Notes under the pieces: generated by a model
The model's database searches: none
Seen by the model: the letters and a program-made list of their open reading frames with translations, nothing else
What the model was told of the DNA's origin: nothing
DNA from: Prochlorococcus sp. AG-402-N08
Lineage (GTDB): Bacteria > Cyanobacteriota > Cyanobacteriia > PCC-6307 > Cyanobiaceae
Direction: 5' to 3'
Assembly (NCBI GenBank): GCA_003216535.1
Contig: QCIS01000013.1
Coordinates: forward strand, 1 to 36,647
DNA: 36,647 bases
In this document: positions 1 through 7,049 of the stretch, piece by piece
How positions within the stretch are numbered: position 1 is the first letter of the stretch
How the letters are laid out: every line of letters starts with the position of its first letter
Made by a program: the position numbers and the translations under genes

Positions 1-838
1 CGATTTTTTGATTCACACCATAAGCCTCTGCCATTAATATTGTGGATATTGCCGTTGGGGTTCCTGCCTGAAGAATTAATGCTGATGATTGATAAAAGTT
101 AAAATTAAAGAATTTGCATATTAGAAAAACAATAAAAGGAAGAATAAATAATTTTAATAAAATTGAATATTTAATTTTTTCATTTAGATCAAAAATTCTC
201 CCCTTTTGATTTGTGATTATTCCCAGTCTTGTTCCTACAATTATTATTGCCAAAGCAATAACTATTCTTGCGGGGATCCAAAGGTAATTGCCTAAAATTT
301 CATCTATTTGGAAAAGATATGCAAAAAGGACACCAATAATCCCTCTTGATGCAGGACTATTTATTAATGCATTTAATAAGCCTTTAATATTTGGGATGTT
401 CTTGTTTTGGAGTTTTTCTTGCAAAAAAAAAGGTCCAAATATCCAAGCGAAAAGTGTTGTTCCTAAATCAAATCCGATAGTAAAGTTTATAGTTGTAGAT
501 GGTAGAAGAGCTATTGCAATGGGTATGCCAAGGAATGATGTATTACCTATTAGGCCTGCCAGCTGTAATGTGTAATTTGGAAGCCTCTTTTTAAATACTG
601 GGATTATATTTATTAAAACTATTAAAAATCCAATTAGGGAGAATGCTAAAAAGGCACTTTTAATTAAGTTTATATCTATACCTTCCTTTAATAAGAGACC
701 CATTACACTTAATGGAATGCCAAATCTTATTAAAGGTCTTGCAATATATTTTGAAATCTTTGGATTCTTTTTTCCCAGAAGAAAACCAAAGATTAAGAAA
801 GGGATAATATTTATGAAGAGAGAGTAGATGGTATTAAT
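1..838 (-). CDS. AEC-family (auxin efflux carrier type) permease, C-terminus cut by window edge
   Basis: Inner-membrane transporter-like protein read on the minus strand and still open at base 1, so the C-terminal end is missing. The visible translation is strongly hydrophobic with repeated membrane segments: an N-terminal helix around FINIIPFLIFGFLLG, a conserved block around LQLAGLIGNTSFLGIPIA and a late block around LILQAGTPTAISTILMAEAY, all typical of the AEC/bile-acid-permease-like fold. The substrate cannot be told. The start is a problem: the frame opens after a stop just upstream of 856 but contains no ATG, GTG or TTG before the ATG at 703, which would remove the first membrane helix. 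I placed the start at the ATT codon at 838 as a guess. It is the last visible gene of a minus-strand run that begins at 2227. Family assignment is good; start is uncertain. Confidence 0.7.
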   Translation of the reverse strand, partial: MNTIYSLFINIIPFLIFGFLLGKKNPKISKYIARPLIRFGIPLSVMGLLLKEGIDINLIKSAFLAFSLIGFLIVLINIIPVFKKRLPNYTLQLAGLIGNTSFLGIPIAIALLPSTTINFTIGFDLGTTLFAWIFGPFFLQEKLQNKNIPNIKGLLNALINSPASRGIIGVLFAYLFQIDEILGNYLWIPARIVIALAIIIVGTRLGIITNQKGRIFDLNEKIKYSILLKLFILPFIVFLICKFFNFNFYQSSALILQAGTPTAISTILMAEAYGVNQKI

Positions 839-908
839 TAAATATTTATTAAAGCAATATTAACTTGCCGTAGTGCAGTCAAAAAGTTTTTTCTTATTCA
901 TTAAGAAT

Positions 909-1163
909 TTAAATTATTTTCCAGATTGCTTTGTCAGGGATTAAAGGAGATTTATATAAATTTTCAGGTTCTTTAGTCAAAACTCTCCATACAGGAACCC
1001 GACAAGTTACATAAGCGGGACTTTCTATCAAAACCCCTGGTTTTTCATCAAAAGTACAAGTAAAGCCTTCTTTCCAATATCCACCATTGTTAAGACTACC
1101 TTTAAACCAAACCCAGCATTTTGAAGTTTTCAAAATAAGTAAATTTTTGTCTATATTAATCAA
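909..1163 (-). CDS. conserved hypothetical small protein (84 aa)
   Basis: An 84-aa soluble protein starting at a TTG codon at 1163. It is rich in aromatic residues and has three cysteines (within SKCWVW, FTCTF and VTCRVP). The block CWVWFKGSLNNGGYWKEGFTC and the later ESPAYVTCRVPVWRV look constrained, and I believe similar proteins occur across marine picocyanobacteria, but I cannot name a domain or function. There is no signal peptide or membrane segment. It sits between the SemiSWEET gene and the AEC permease on the same strand with short gaps, so it may be co-transcribed with two transport proteins. No enzyme motif is visible. Confidence 0.6.
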   Translation of the reverse strand: MINIDKNLLILKTSKCWVWFKGSLNNGGYWKEGFTCTFDEKPGVLIESPAYVTCRVPVWRVLTKEPENLYKSPLIPDKAIWKII

Positions 1164-1209
1164 GATTTAAGTAATAAATCTAAAATTTATTACTTTTAAA
1201 ATAAATAAC

Positions 1210-1476
1210 TTACTCAAGTAAGTTCTTTGAAAAATATATTTTGAAGATTAATATCAATAGATTTAAGATCAGGGTAATTAAATTTGCTATTAATATTGGA
1301 GTAGACGAAATTTCATAACCGTAAATAATCCAAGACAAAACTCCGACAATAAACATTATTAATGTTGTCAAAGAAACATCATCTGCCTTTTTTGTTTTCA
1401 AAGTTTTTATCAATTGTGGTAGAAAAGCCGCTGTTGTTAAAATCGCTGCAAAATATCCAAATATATCTACATTCAT
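1210..1476 (-). CDS. SemiSWEET-type small sugar transporter
   Basis: An 88-aa membrane protein with three predicted helices (about residues 4-26, 38-55 and 60-82), matching the single triple-helix bundle of bacterial SemiSWEET/MtN3 proteins, which work as dimers to move sugars across the cytoplasmic membrane. The PQ-loop motif is present in helix 1 (FLPQ, Pro20-Gln21), followed by a basic stretch KTLKTKKADDVS, also typical. Family length is usually 80-100 residues, so it is complete. It lies 16 bases after the peroxiredoxin-like gene on the same strand, suggesting co-transcription. Substrate is not predictable from sequence; sugar transport is known of the family, not shown here. Confidence 0.85.
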   Translation of the reverse strand: MNVDIFGYFAAILTTAAFLPQLIKTLKTKKADDVSLTTLIMFIVGVLSWIIYGYEISSTPILIANLITLILNLLILIFKIYFSKNLLE

Positions 1477-1492
1477 AAAAATATTTTAAAAA

Positions 1493-2227
1493 CTATTCTT
1501 TAATTAAATCAGTTAAAAATCCTAAGGGATCCCTCATGTTTGATGAATATCCAAGCACATCATTTGAAAAAAATTTATAAATAACTTGATTATTTTTGTT
1601 CAATAAAAAAGAAGCTCCTCTTTGAGGCAGGTATTCTTCATTAAGAATATAATCACTCCAATTTTGAATAATTTCATTCATATTATTTAATCTAAATGTT
1701 GCTAATTCAAATGGTCTCAAATAACCATCCCCAAAAACCTTTCTAAATGAATTACCTGAAAATTTTAGAAATTTTAAAACTTCAATCTCGTCAAATTCTG
1801 AATAGATTTGCTTTGCTTTACGGTCTCCGAGATAACCTCTTATAACTTCTTTAATGGTTTTAAAAGAATTTATTCCAGAAAGCATCAAAAGCATATTGAT
1901 CCAACCTCCTAAACCAATATCTAATCCTCTTGAAACTTTAAGATTATTGTGAATTTGATTATTAGAAACGACCTTTAAATTTTCTTTACGAAAGCCAGTA
2001 AAGTTACAGAATTTTTCTTTTCCATTTTGGTTGCCAATAGCTATGGCAAAAATATCTAAATTGTCATCTTGATGATTATCGATATAACTTCTCAAATTTA
2101 TTGCATATTCAAAGCTATCAAAATCTCCCAATAAACCAAATAAAACAATTAGTTTATATTTTTTTTGCCCATTAAAGCTAAATTCTTCTAAGAGATTTCT
2201 GATATTTTTTTCAGATTTGTCAGTCAC
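1493..2227 (-). CDS. peroxiredoxin-like 2 (AhpC/TSA antioxidant type) family protein, cysteine-poor
   Basis: A 244-aa soluble protein that resembles the cyanobacterial AhpC/TSA or PRXL2-like group. The N-terminal thioredoxin-like part contains KLIVLFGLLGDFDSFEYAINLRSYI and FAIAIGNQNGKEKFCNFTGF. The C-terminal part has the block RPFELATFRLNNM, then LPQRGASFLLNKNNQVIYKFFSNDVLGYS and a closing DPLGFL. Only one cysteine is present (Cys74) and the usual peroxidatic cysteine after strand 1 is absent, so peroxidase activity is doubtful. It heads the minus-strand run with SemiSWEET, diverging from flavodoxin isiB across a 140-base gap. The family call rests on pattern memory; a divergent thioredoxin-fold protein of other function is possible. 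Confidence 0.5.
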   Translation of the reverse strand: MTDKSEKNIRNLLEEFSFNGQKKYKLIVLFGLLGDFDSFEYAINLRSYIDNHQDDNLDIFAIAIGNQNGKEKFCNFTGFRKENLKVVSNNQIHNNLKVSRGLDIGLGGWINMLLMLSGINSFKTIKEVIRGYLGDRKAKQIYSEFDEIEVLKFLKFSGNSFRKVFGDGYLRPFELATFRLNNMNEIIQNWSDYILNEEYLPQRGASFLLNKNNQVIYKFFSNDVLGYSSNMRDPLGFLTDLIKE

Positions 2228-2281
2228 AATGATTTAAATATTTTATAAATTATTCTTAAAAAATTTTTCTTACTCTAATTA

Positions 2282-2295
2282 GTATAAAATTTTAC
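2282..2295. promoter_or_regulatory. GTA-N8-TAC palindrome (NtcA-type consensus) upstream of isiB
   Basis: The gap between the divergent peroxiredoxin-like gene and isiB holds GTA, eight bases, TAC, the core NtcA recognition pattern of cyanobacteria. It is 73 bases from the isiB start and 55 from the other gene's start. In AT-rich DNA such a match is expected about every few kilobases by chance, so this is only a candidate. Confidence 0.25.
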
Positions 2296-2367
2296 ATGAA
2301 AAAGTTTTTTAAGAAATTAATTTAACGTTTTAAGATTTTATTATTCTAATGTAAACATTTTGAAGTT

Positions 2368-2892
2368 ATGACTGTAGGAATTTATTACGCAACTACAACT
2401 GGAAAAACCGAAGACGTAGCTGATCGTCTTCACAACTTTATCTCTTCAGCAGAAGCACCTAAAGATGTATCTGATGTGGATGATCTTTCAGAATTTGAAG
2501 GTCTTGATGGAATTATCTGTGGGATTCCTACTTGGAATACTGGTGCCGATGAAGAAAGATCCGGAACTGCATGGGATTCAATCTTAGAGGATATTGGTGA
2601 ACTAAGTTTATCAGGAAAAAAAGTTGCAATTTTTGGTTTAGGAGACTCTTCTACCTACACAGAAAACTACTGTGATGCAATGGAAGAACTTCATAGTTAC
2701 TTCATTAAAGCAGGCGCAGAAATGGTAGGTTATGTAAATAAGTCTTCTTATACATTTGATGAGTCTAAAAGTGTTATTGGAGAAAGCTTTTGTGGATTAC
2801 CTCTTGATGAGGATAGTGAATCTGATTTGACCGACTCCCGTCTTGAAACATGGGCTTCTCAGCTTAAGGGTGAAATCCCTTCATTGGGGTAA
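2368..2892 (+). CDS. isiB: flavodoxin (long-chain), iron-limitation substitute for ferredoxin
   Basis: A 174-aa soluble electron carrier that binds FMN and replaces ferredoxin downstream of photosystem I when iron is scarce. The phosphate-binding loop ATTTGKTEDVAD is at residues 8-19, the first isoalloxazine loop PTWNTGADEERSG near 57-69, and the second loop GLGDSSTYTENYCDAM near 92-107. The long insertion before the last strand marks it as long-chain, and the length is normal. The start is ATG at 2368. A Pcb/IsiA-type antenna gene follows on the same strand after 144 bases, echoing the isiA-isiB pairing of other cyanobacteria. I see no strong Fur box upstream, but the AT-rich gap makes weak sites hard to judge. 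Confidence 0.95.
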   Translation: MTVGIYYATTTGKTEDVADRLHNFISSAEAPKDVSDVDDLSEFEGLDGIICGIPTWNTGADEERSGTAWDSILEDIGELSLSGKKVAIFGLGDSSTYTENYCDAMEELHSYFIKAGAEMVGYVNKSSYTFDESKSVIGESFCGLPLDEDSESDLTDSRLETWASQLKGEIPSLG

Positions 2893-2971
2893 GCTTTCTC
2901 AGATATTACTTTCTAAATTTGTAACATTTGTTCTTTCACAATATGTTTTTTTTACATAAGTAATTAAATCT

Positions 2972-2995
2972 GTAAAGTACATGTAAAAACTTTAC
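2972..2995. repeat. 7-bp inverted repeat upstream of the Pcb antenna gene
   Basis: GTAAAGT at 2972-2978 is repeated inverted as ACTTTAC at 2989-2995 with a 10-base spacer. It ends 41 bases before the GTG start of the antenna gene, inside the isiB-pcb gap, so it could be an operator or a leader hairpin. The spacer begins within an 8-base palindrome TACATGTA. Function is inferred only from position. Confidence 0.4.
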
Positions 2996-3036
2996 TAATT
3001 AAGCAATATGCTCAATTTGCTGTTTACTTAAATCAA

Positions 3037-4095
3037 GTGTTACAAACTTACGGAAAATCTGATGTCACCTATGACTGGTACGCAGGGAATTCTGGTGTTG
3101 TTGGCCGTTCAGGTAAATTCATAGCTGCTCATGCTGCCCATGCAGGTTTAATGATGTTCTGGGCAGGAGCTTTTGGATTATTTGAATTAGCTCGTTACGA
3201 CGCCAGTATTCCAATGGGTGCACAGAAAGCAATTGTTTTGCCTCACCTAGCGGGAATTGGAATTGGTGGCATTGAAAATGGTGTTATTACTGAGCCATAT
3301 GGAATTGTTGTAATTTGCACATTACATCTAATTTTCTCAGCAGTATTGGGTGCCGGGGGATTATTACACTCAAATAAATTTGCAGGTGATCTTGGAGACT
3401 ATCCAGAAAATAGTAAGCCACAAAAATTTGATTTTGAATGGGATGATCCCGATAAATTAACTTTTATTCTAGGTCATCATTTAATCTTTCTTGGGCTTGG
3501 AGCAATTATGTTCGTTGAATGGGCTCGTATTCATGGAATTTATGACCCAGCAATAGGATCTACAAGACAAGTTGTTTACAATTTAGACATTGCCGCTATC
3601 TGGAATCATCAATTTGATTTTTTAAAAATAGATAGTCTTGAAGATGTTATGGGAGGACATGCTTTCCTAGCTTTCCTAGAAATAATTGGAGGTGTTTTCC
3701 ATATTTGTACTAAACAATTTGGAGAATATACAGAATTTAAAGGGAAAGGATTACTTGGCGCTGAGGCAATTTTGTCATACTCAGTTGTGGGTGTTTCTTA
3801 TATGGCTTTTGTTGCTGCTTTTTGGTGTGCATCAAATACAACCATATATCCAGTAGATCTATATGGAGAGCCTTTAAAGCTTCAATTTGAATTCGCCCCT
3901 TATTTTACTGATACAGTAGATTTAGGGTCAGGAACATATAGCTCAAGAGCCTGGCTCGCTAATACCCATTTTTATTTGGGTTTCTTTTTCTTACAAGGTC
4001 ATCTTTGGCATGCACTAAGAGCAATGGGATTTGATTTTAAGAAAATTGGTCAAGCTTTTGACAATATTGAAAATACAAAAATTACTCAAAACTAG
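3037..4095 (+). CDS. pcb: Pcb/IsiA-family chlorophyll-binding light-harvesting protein
   Basis: A 352-aa thylakoid membrane antenna protein of the CP43/IsiA/Pcb family, which binds (divinyl) chlorophyll around photosystem I or II. The opening LQTYGKSDVTYDWYAGNSGVVGRSGKFIAAHAAHAGL, the pairs of histidines in each helix (AAHAAHAG, LGHHLIFLG, GGHAFLAF, QGHLWHALRAMGFDFKK) and six membrane helices are diagnostic; the large lumenal loop of CP43 is missing, as expected. The start is GTG at 3037. It differs from what I recall of the constitutive PcbA (QTYGNPDVTYGWW start), and its position after flavodoxin suggests an iron-responsive paralogue of the pcbC/pcbD type. The exact paralogue letter is not certain. 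Confidence 0.92.
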   Translation: MLQTYGKSDVTYDWYAGNSGVVGRSGKFIAAHAAHAGLMMFWAGAFGLFELARYDASIPMGAQKAIVLPHLAGIGIGGIENGVITEPYGIVVICTLHLIFSAVLGAGGLLHSNKFAGDLGDYPENSKPQKFDFEWDDPDKLTFILGHHLIFLGLGAIMFVEWARIHGIYDPAIGSTRQVVYNLDIAAIWNHQFDFLKIDSLEDVMGGHAFLAFLEIIGGVFHICTKQFGEYTEFKGKGLLGAEAILSYSVVGVSYMAFVAAFWCASNTTIYPVDLYGEPLKLQFEFAPYFTDTVDLGSGTYSSRAWLANTHFYLGFFFLQGHLWHALRAMGFDFKKIGQAFDNIENTKITQN

Positions 4096-4110
4096 TTTAA
4101 TCTATTTAAA

Positions 4111-4140
4111 AACCTCTCCTCTAACAGAGAGGTTTTTTTT
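4111..4140 (+). terminator. Rho-independent terminator after the antenna gene
   Basis: AACCTCTC at 4111-4118 pairs with GAGAGGTT at 4127-4134 across an 8-base loop, followed by a run of T to 4141. It lies 15 bases after the antenna stop codon and before the next ORF. Confidence 0.85.
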
Positions 4141-4171
4141 TGTAGAATTATTTCACGCACTCAAAAAATTA

Positions 4172-4825
4172 ATGGATAATCTAAAAGAAATTAATTGTAA
4201 GGATATTTTCAGAAAGGCTTATGAAAATCGGTATACTTGGAAGAATGATTTTAATGGTTACCAAGGTAAATGTATTTTTTTGACTAATAATAATATTTAT
4301 AAAGGTAACTTTGTATTAGGTAAAGACTTTAAACCAAGTATTCAAAAAATAGAAGATGAGAAAATTGTTAAAAGTATTGCCTCACAGTTATTTGAAGTAT
4401 GTATACATAGGGTAAAGAGAGAATTCGAATCAGTACACTCGGAAAATAATTTTTGTTTACTCAAAAATTCCGAAAGTGGGATTGAAATGAGTGTTTCAGG
4501 TAAGAATCAAGGTGATAAATATAGAGTTAAAAATAACTGTATTAATATGGTCTATAGAAAAATTCATGGAACTATAATTGAAATCTTTGTTGAAGAATTC
4601 TTAGATACAGGAATAGGTTCCCTTAGTAAAAAATACAGTAGTCAACAAATTGATCCAAATACACTTGAAACAAATTCTCAAAAATTGGAATACAAGGATG
4701 AATTTGTAAATATAGGTAAAGAAGATTATTGGATATTAAATTCGAGGACAATAAAATACTTAAACCAAAATCAAGAAGAAGAAACCCAAAAGTTTGTTTT
4801 CGAGGATCTATGCTTATTAAATTAG
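4172..4825 (+). CDS. DUF3386-like conserved cyanobacterial protein
   Basis: A 217-aa soluble protein of unknown function. The N-terminal block FRKAYENRYTWKNDFNGYQGKC, the central LFEVCIHRVKREFESVH and the block GKNQGDKYRVKNNCINMVYRKIHGTIIEI match the conserved layout of DUF3386 proteins of oxygenic phototrophs. There is no signal peptide or membrane span. I chose ATG at 4172, because the longer open frame to 4031 would run backwards through the antenna gene end and its terminator. It converges on the next minus-strand gene with only four bases between stops. No function is known to me for the family. Confidence 0.8.
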   Translation: MDNLKEINCKDIFRKAYENRYTWKNDFNGYQGKCIFLTNNNIYKGNFVLGKDFKPSIQKIEDEKIVKSIASQLFEVCIHRVKREFESVHSENNFCLLKNSESGIEMSVSGKNQGDKYRVKNNCINMVYRKIHGTIIEIFVEEFLDTGIGSLSKKYSSQQIDPNTLETNSQKLEYKDEFVNIGKEDYWILNSRTIKYLNQNQEEETQKFVFEDLCLLN

Positions 4826-4829
4826 TTTT

Positions 4830-5075
4830 TTAATCAACCAGTCTAAACCCTTTATCAAGAAGTTTTTGATAGAGAAGTCTTGCTCTAAATGCAAGGATTT
4901 GTTCTTCATTTTCATTACTAATTACATGAAAATAATTATTATCTAATTTATTTTTGCTAAAGCATACATTTGCTTCTCCTAATCTTAAAGTCCAGTTTTC
5001 TTCTTTGGATAAATGTTGATTAGGACCTAGATCCCAAGGACATTTTTCAGGATATTTTTCTCTTTTAGAACCCAT
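4830..5075 (-). CDS. conserved hypothetical small protein (81 aa)
   Basis: An 81-aa soluble, charged protein beginning MGSKREKYPEKCPWDLGPNQHLSKEENW. It has two cysteines (CPWD and NVCFS) and no membrane segment or recognised domain. The C-terminal part (EEQILAFRARLLYQKLLDKGFRLVD) is likely helical. It ends four bases from the stop of the convergent DUF3386-like gene. The clear coding composition and lack of a competing frame support it, but I cannot assign a role. Confidence 0.6.
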   Translation of the reverse strand: MGSKREKYPEKCPWDLGPNQHLSKEENWTLRLGEANVCFSKNKLDNNYFHVISNENEEQILAFRARLLYQKLLDKGFRLVD

Positions 5076-5122
5076 ATGATTAATTTTAACTACCCAATAT
5101 TAGTAATAATTTAAAAGTATGG

Positions 5123-5153
5123 CTATGAAAAATAGTTGATAAATCTTTCATAG
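5123..5153. repeat. 8-bp inverted repeat in the gap between two minus-strand genes
   Basis: CTATGAAA at 5123-5130 and TTTCATAG at 5146-5153 are perfect inverted copies with a 15-base spacer. They lie 48 bases upstream of the 81-aa gene and 32 bases beyond the stop of the methyltransferase. There is no T-run on the minus strand, so an operator or mRNA stem-loop is more likely than a terminator. Confidence 0.35.
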
Positions 5154-5184
5154 GGTTGTTGTTTACTGAAATGCAATTTAAAAA

Positions 5185-5823
5185 CTACTCTTTAGTGGCG
5201 ATTAAACAATAAAATGGATCTTTATTTAAAAAATTGAAGATATTAAGTGATGGTTCAGTAAACTTTTTGATAATCTTTGGCTCATTAAATCCGTTTGAGA
5301 TTAATACTTTTCTTACATATTTGACTCTCTCTTCTTCAGAAGATGAAGTCCATATTTTAGGAGCTTTATGCCAAAATGCTCTGTTTGAAAAAGCAACAAT
5401 AATCTTGCCCTTTCTACTCAATATTCTTGCAATTTCTTTGGTCAAATTCTCTGGATATTGTAAATATTGCCATGCGGCCACCATCAAGCAATAATCAACG
5501 CTTTCTTTATCTATCGGAATTCGTTGACTTAAATTAAAATTTTGTATCCAATAAGAATCAAAAATTTTGTTTTTTTCAAGTTCTTGTTTGTTTAAACCGT
5601 GTCCAATAACTTTTTTATATTTTTTCCCTTTAGGTAAATAACTATCCCAACTTGACATTAAATCAAGGACAGTTGAATAATTATCAATTTCTCTTTCATA
5701 TAATTCTGATAGATTTTGCCTGAAGTTTGCATCTAGATGATAAACAAATTTTGGATTAGTATAAAATTCTTCATCATTGCTCTCATCAAGTTTTTTCCTT
5801 TGATAATTATTTAAAACTTCCAA
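5185..5823 (-). CDS. class I SAM-dependent methyltransferase-like protein
   Basis: A 212-aa soluble protein with the layout of a Methyltransf_11-type enzyme. Motif I is degenerate: after NYSTVLDLMSSWDSYLP (about residues 48-64) the glycine-rich loop is missing, as in several cyanobacterial relatives with DLMSSW. Further blocks are VIGHGLNKQELEKN (acidic/adenine-binding region), PIDKESVDYCLMVAAWQYLQYPENLTKEIARIL (motif IV with following helix) and GKIIVAFSNRAFWHKAPKIW (strand 5 and beyond). The substrate is unknown. It diverges from the 57-aa ORF over 150 bases. The methyltransferase fold is reasonably sure; activity is inferred. Confidence 0.75.
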   Translation of the reverse strand: MEVLNNYQRKKLDESNDEEFYTNPKFVYHLDANFRQNLSELYEREIDNYSTVLDLMSSWDSYLPKGKKYKKVIGHGLNKQELEKNKIFDSYWIQNFNLSQRIPIDKESVDYCLMVAAWQYLQYPENLTKEIARILSRKGKIIVAFSNRAFWHKAPKIWTSSSEEERVKYVRKVLISNGFNEPKIIKKFTEPSLNIFNFLNKDPFYCLIATKE

Positions 5824-5973
5824 AACAACTAATTTATTATCTATTTAACAAATCTAGTAAATAGAAATTCTTATTGTGTATTAGAAATTTATTTTCATTT
5901 AATAAATTAAAAATTTTCAAAAAAGCTAGACATCTATTCAAAAAAAGTTAAATTATTAATTAATGATTTATTA

Positions 5974-6147
5974 ATGATGATTGATTTCAAAAGGAGCAAT
6001 AAAAAACGGTCTAAAAATGCTCTTTTCAATCCCTATAAAAACGGAATAAGTTCATACGATATGGCATATCTTTCATCAAAAAGAAATTTAAAAAATAAAA
6101 CTGTTTATTTAAAAAATGATTCTAAAAAAGATTATTTTGCTGCATAG
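5974..6147 (+). CDS. small hypothetical protein (57 aa), coupled to the tautomerase gene
   Basis: A short ORF from ATG at 5974 (a second ATG follows at 5977) to TAG at 6147, encoding 57 residues beginning MMIDFKRSNKKRSKNALFNPY and ending SKKDYFAA. It is very basic, with many Lys/Arg, Asn and Tyr, and no membrane segment. AAGGAG at 5990-5995 lies inside the ORF and is not its ribosome site. The stop codon is two bases before the start of the tautomerase gene, which suggests an operon and supports it being real. The function is unknown; a nucleic-acid-binding or anchoring role would be guesswork. Confidence 0.5.
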   Translation: MMIDFKRSNKKRSKNALFNPYKNGISSYDMAYLSSKRNLKNKTVYLKNDSKKDYFAA

Positions 6148-6149
6148 AG

Positions 6150-6482
6150 ATGCCTTATATTAATGTTTCGACTTCAGCAAAAGTAAATGATAAAGATAAA
6201 TTACTCGAAGAAATTTCAATTCTAATTTCATCTTTAACTAACAAATCAAGAAGATTTGTTATGGCTAAAATAGATGATAATTGCCAAATGTATTTTGATG
6301 ATGAGACCCCTTCATGCTTTTTAGAAATCAAATCAATTGGTTCTCTAAATCCTTCAGAAATGGCAAAGCCAATATCAGATTTTGTAAATGAGAAAATGGG
6401 GATCCCAATTGATAGGATTTATATTTCTTTTGAGGATGTGCAAGCTTCATTGTGGGCTTGGAATGGAAGAACATTTGGTTAA
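6150..6482 (+). CDS. tautomerase (MIF/phenylpyruvate tautomerase-like) family protein
   Basis: A 110-aa protein with the MIF/tautomerase fold, normally a homotrimer using the N-terminal proline as general base. Pro2 follows the initiator Met (MPYINVSTSA). The central block RRFVMAKIDDNCQMYFDDETPSCFLEIKSIG corresponds to the KPE.YvmV......m.F.GS..PaA...l.siG segment of MIF-like proteins, and the end block GIPIDRIYISFEDVQASLWAWNGRTFG matches the usual C-terminus (..Yi.F.d.....wgwNG.TF). The length is normal. The natural substrate is unknown. It is flanked by a 57-aa ORF 2 bases upstream and the DUF1824-like gene downstream. Confidence 0.88.
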   Translation: MPYINVSTSAKVNDKDKLLEEISILISSLTNKSRRFVMAKIDDNCQMYFDDETPSCFLEIKSIGSLNPSEMAKPISDFVNEKMGIPIDRIYISFEDVQASLWAWNGRTFG

Positions 6483-6505
6483 AATTTTTTTTAGGTATTA
6501 AGCTA

Positions 6506-6892
6506 ATGGAAATAAATAAATTAGTCGATTTAAATCATCTTAGAACTGCACCTCAATTAAGTAAATGTCAAGAAAAAAAACTTTTAGAGGAACTAGAAAT
6601 AAATATTTTTAATACCGATTGGATAACAATTGGCATAATGGCACCTTGTGATAATAGAGCTTTTGAAGCATTACAATCAATTTCTAAGAAATATTCCTCA
6701 ATTAAATTTAGGAGTCTAGGTCCTCTTCATGCTGATGGAAGCGTTTTTTTAAAAGCTAATCAAAAAACTGGTAATGTTTTTGTAAGATCTGAAAAAGGTC
6801 TTGGAGAAGGAATTTTAATAACATGTCAGTATGATGAAGATGCTAAAGAATCAAATACTTTTGGACCATTGCCATTAGATTTTTTTACATAA
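6506..6892 (+). CDS. DUF1824-like conserved cyanobacterial protein
   Basis: A 128-aa soluble protein. The blocks DWITIGIMAPCDNRAFEALQSI, GPLHADGSVFLKANQKTGNVFVRSEKGLGEGILITCQ and the closing FGPLPLDFF match the pattern I associate with cyanobacterial DUF1824. I chose ATG at 6506, since the longer open frame to 6452 overlaps the end of the tautomerase gene and adds residues unlike the family. It starts 24 bases after the tautomerase stop and is probably in the same transcript. No biochemical role is known to me. Confidence 0.8.
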   Translation: MEINKLVDLNHLRTAPQLSKCQEKKLLEELEINIFNTDWITIGIMAPCDNRAFEALQSISKKYSSIKFRSLGPLHADGSVFLKANQKTGNVFVRSEKGLGEGILITCQYDEDAKESNTFGPLPLDFFT

Positions 6893-7049
6893 TTAATTCC
6901 TCAATTATGTTTTTATCAAGGATCTAATAAAATGACACCTTTTTTATCGGATGATTTTTTTGAAGACTTGGAATTAAAAATATTTTTACTTTAAAGCTTT
7001 GTTATTATGACTACTGGCATTGATCTAAATTTTTCACTATTTTAATTTA

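Noticed and set aside
288-575. 95-aa plus-strand ORF
   Set aside because: It is antisense to the AEC permease frame, which has family-like membrane segments through this region.
4031-4171. N-terminal extension of the DUF3386-like gene
   Set aside because: It runs through the end of the Pcb gene and its terminator; the family start matches ATG 4172.
5886-5908. Inverted repeat AATTTATT/AATAAATT in the methyltransferase upstream gap
   Set aside because: Made wholly of A and T in very AT-rich DNA, so expected by chance.
6452-6505. N-terminal extension of the DUF1824-like gene
   Set aside because: It overlaps the tautomerase end and adds residues without family similarity; ATG 6506 fits better.
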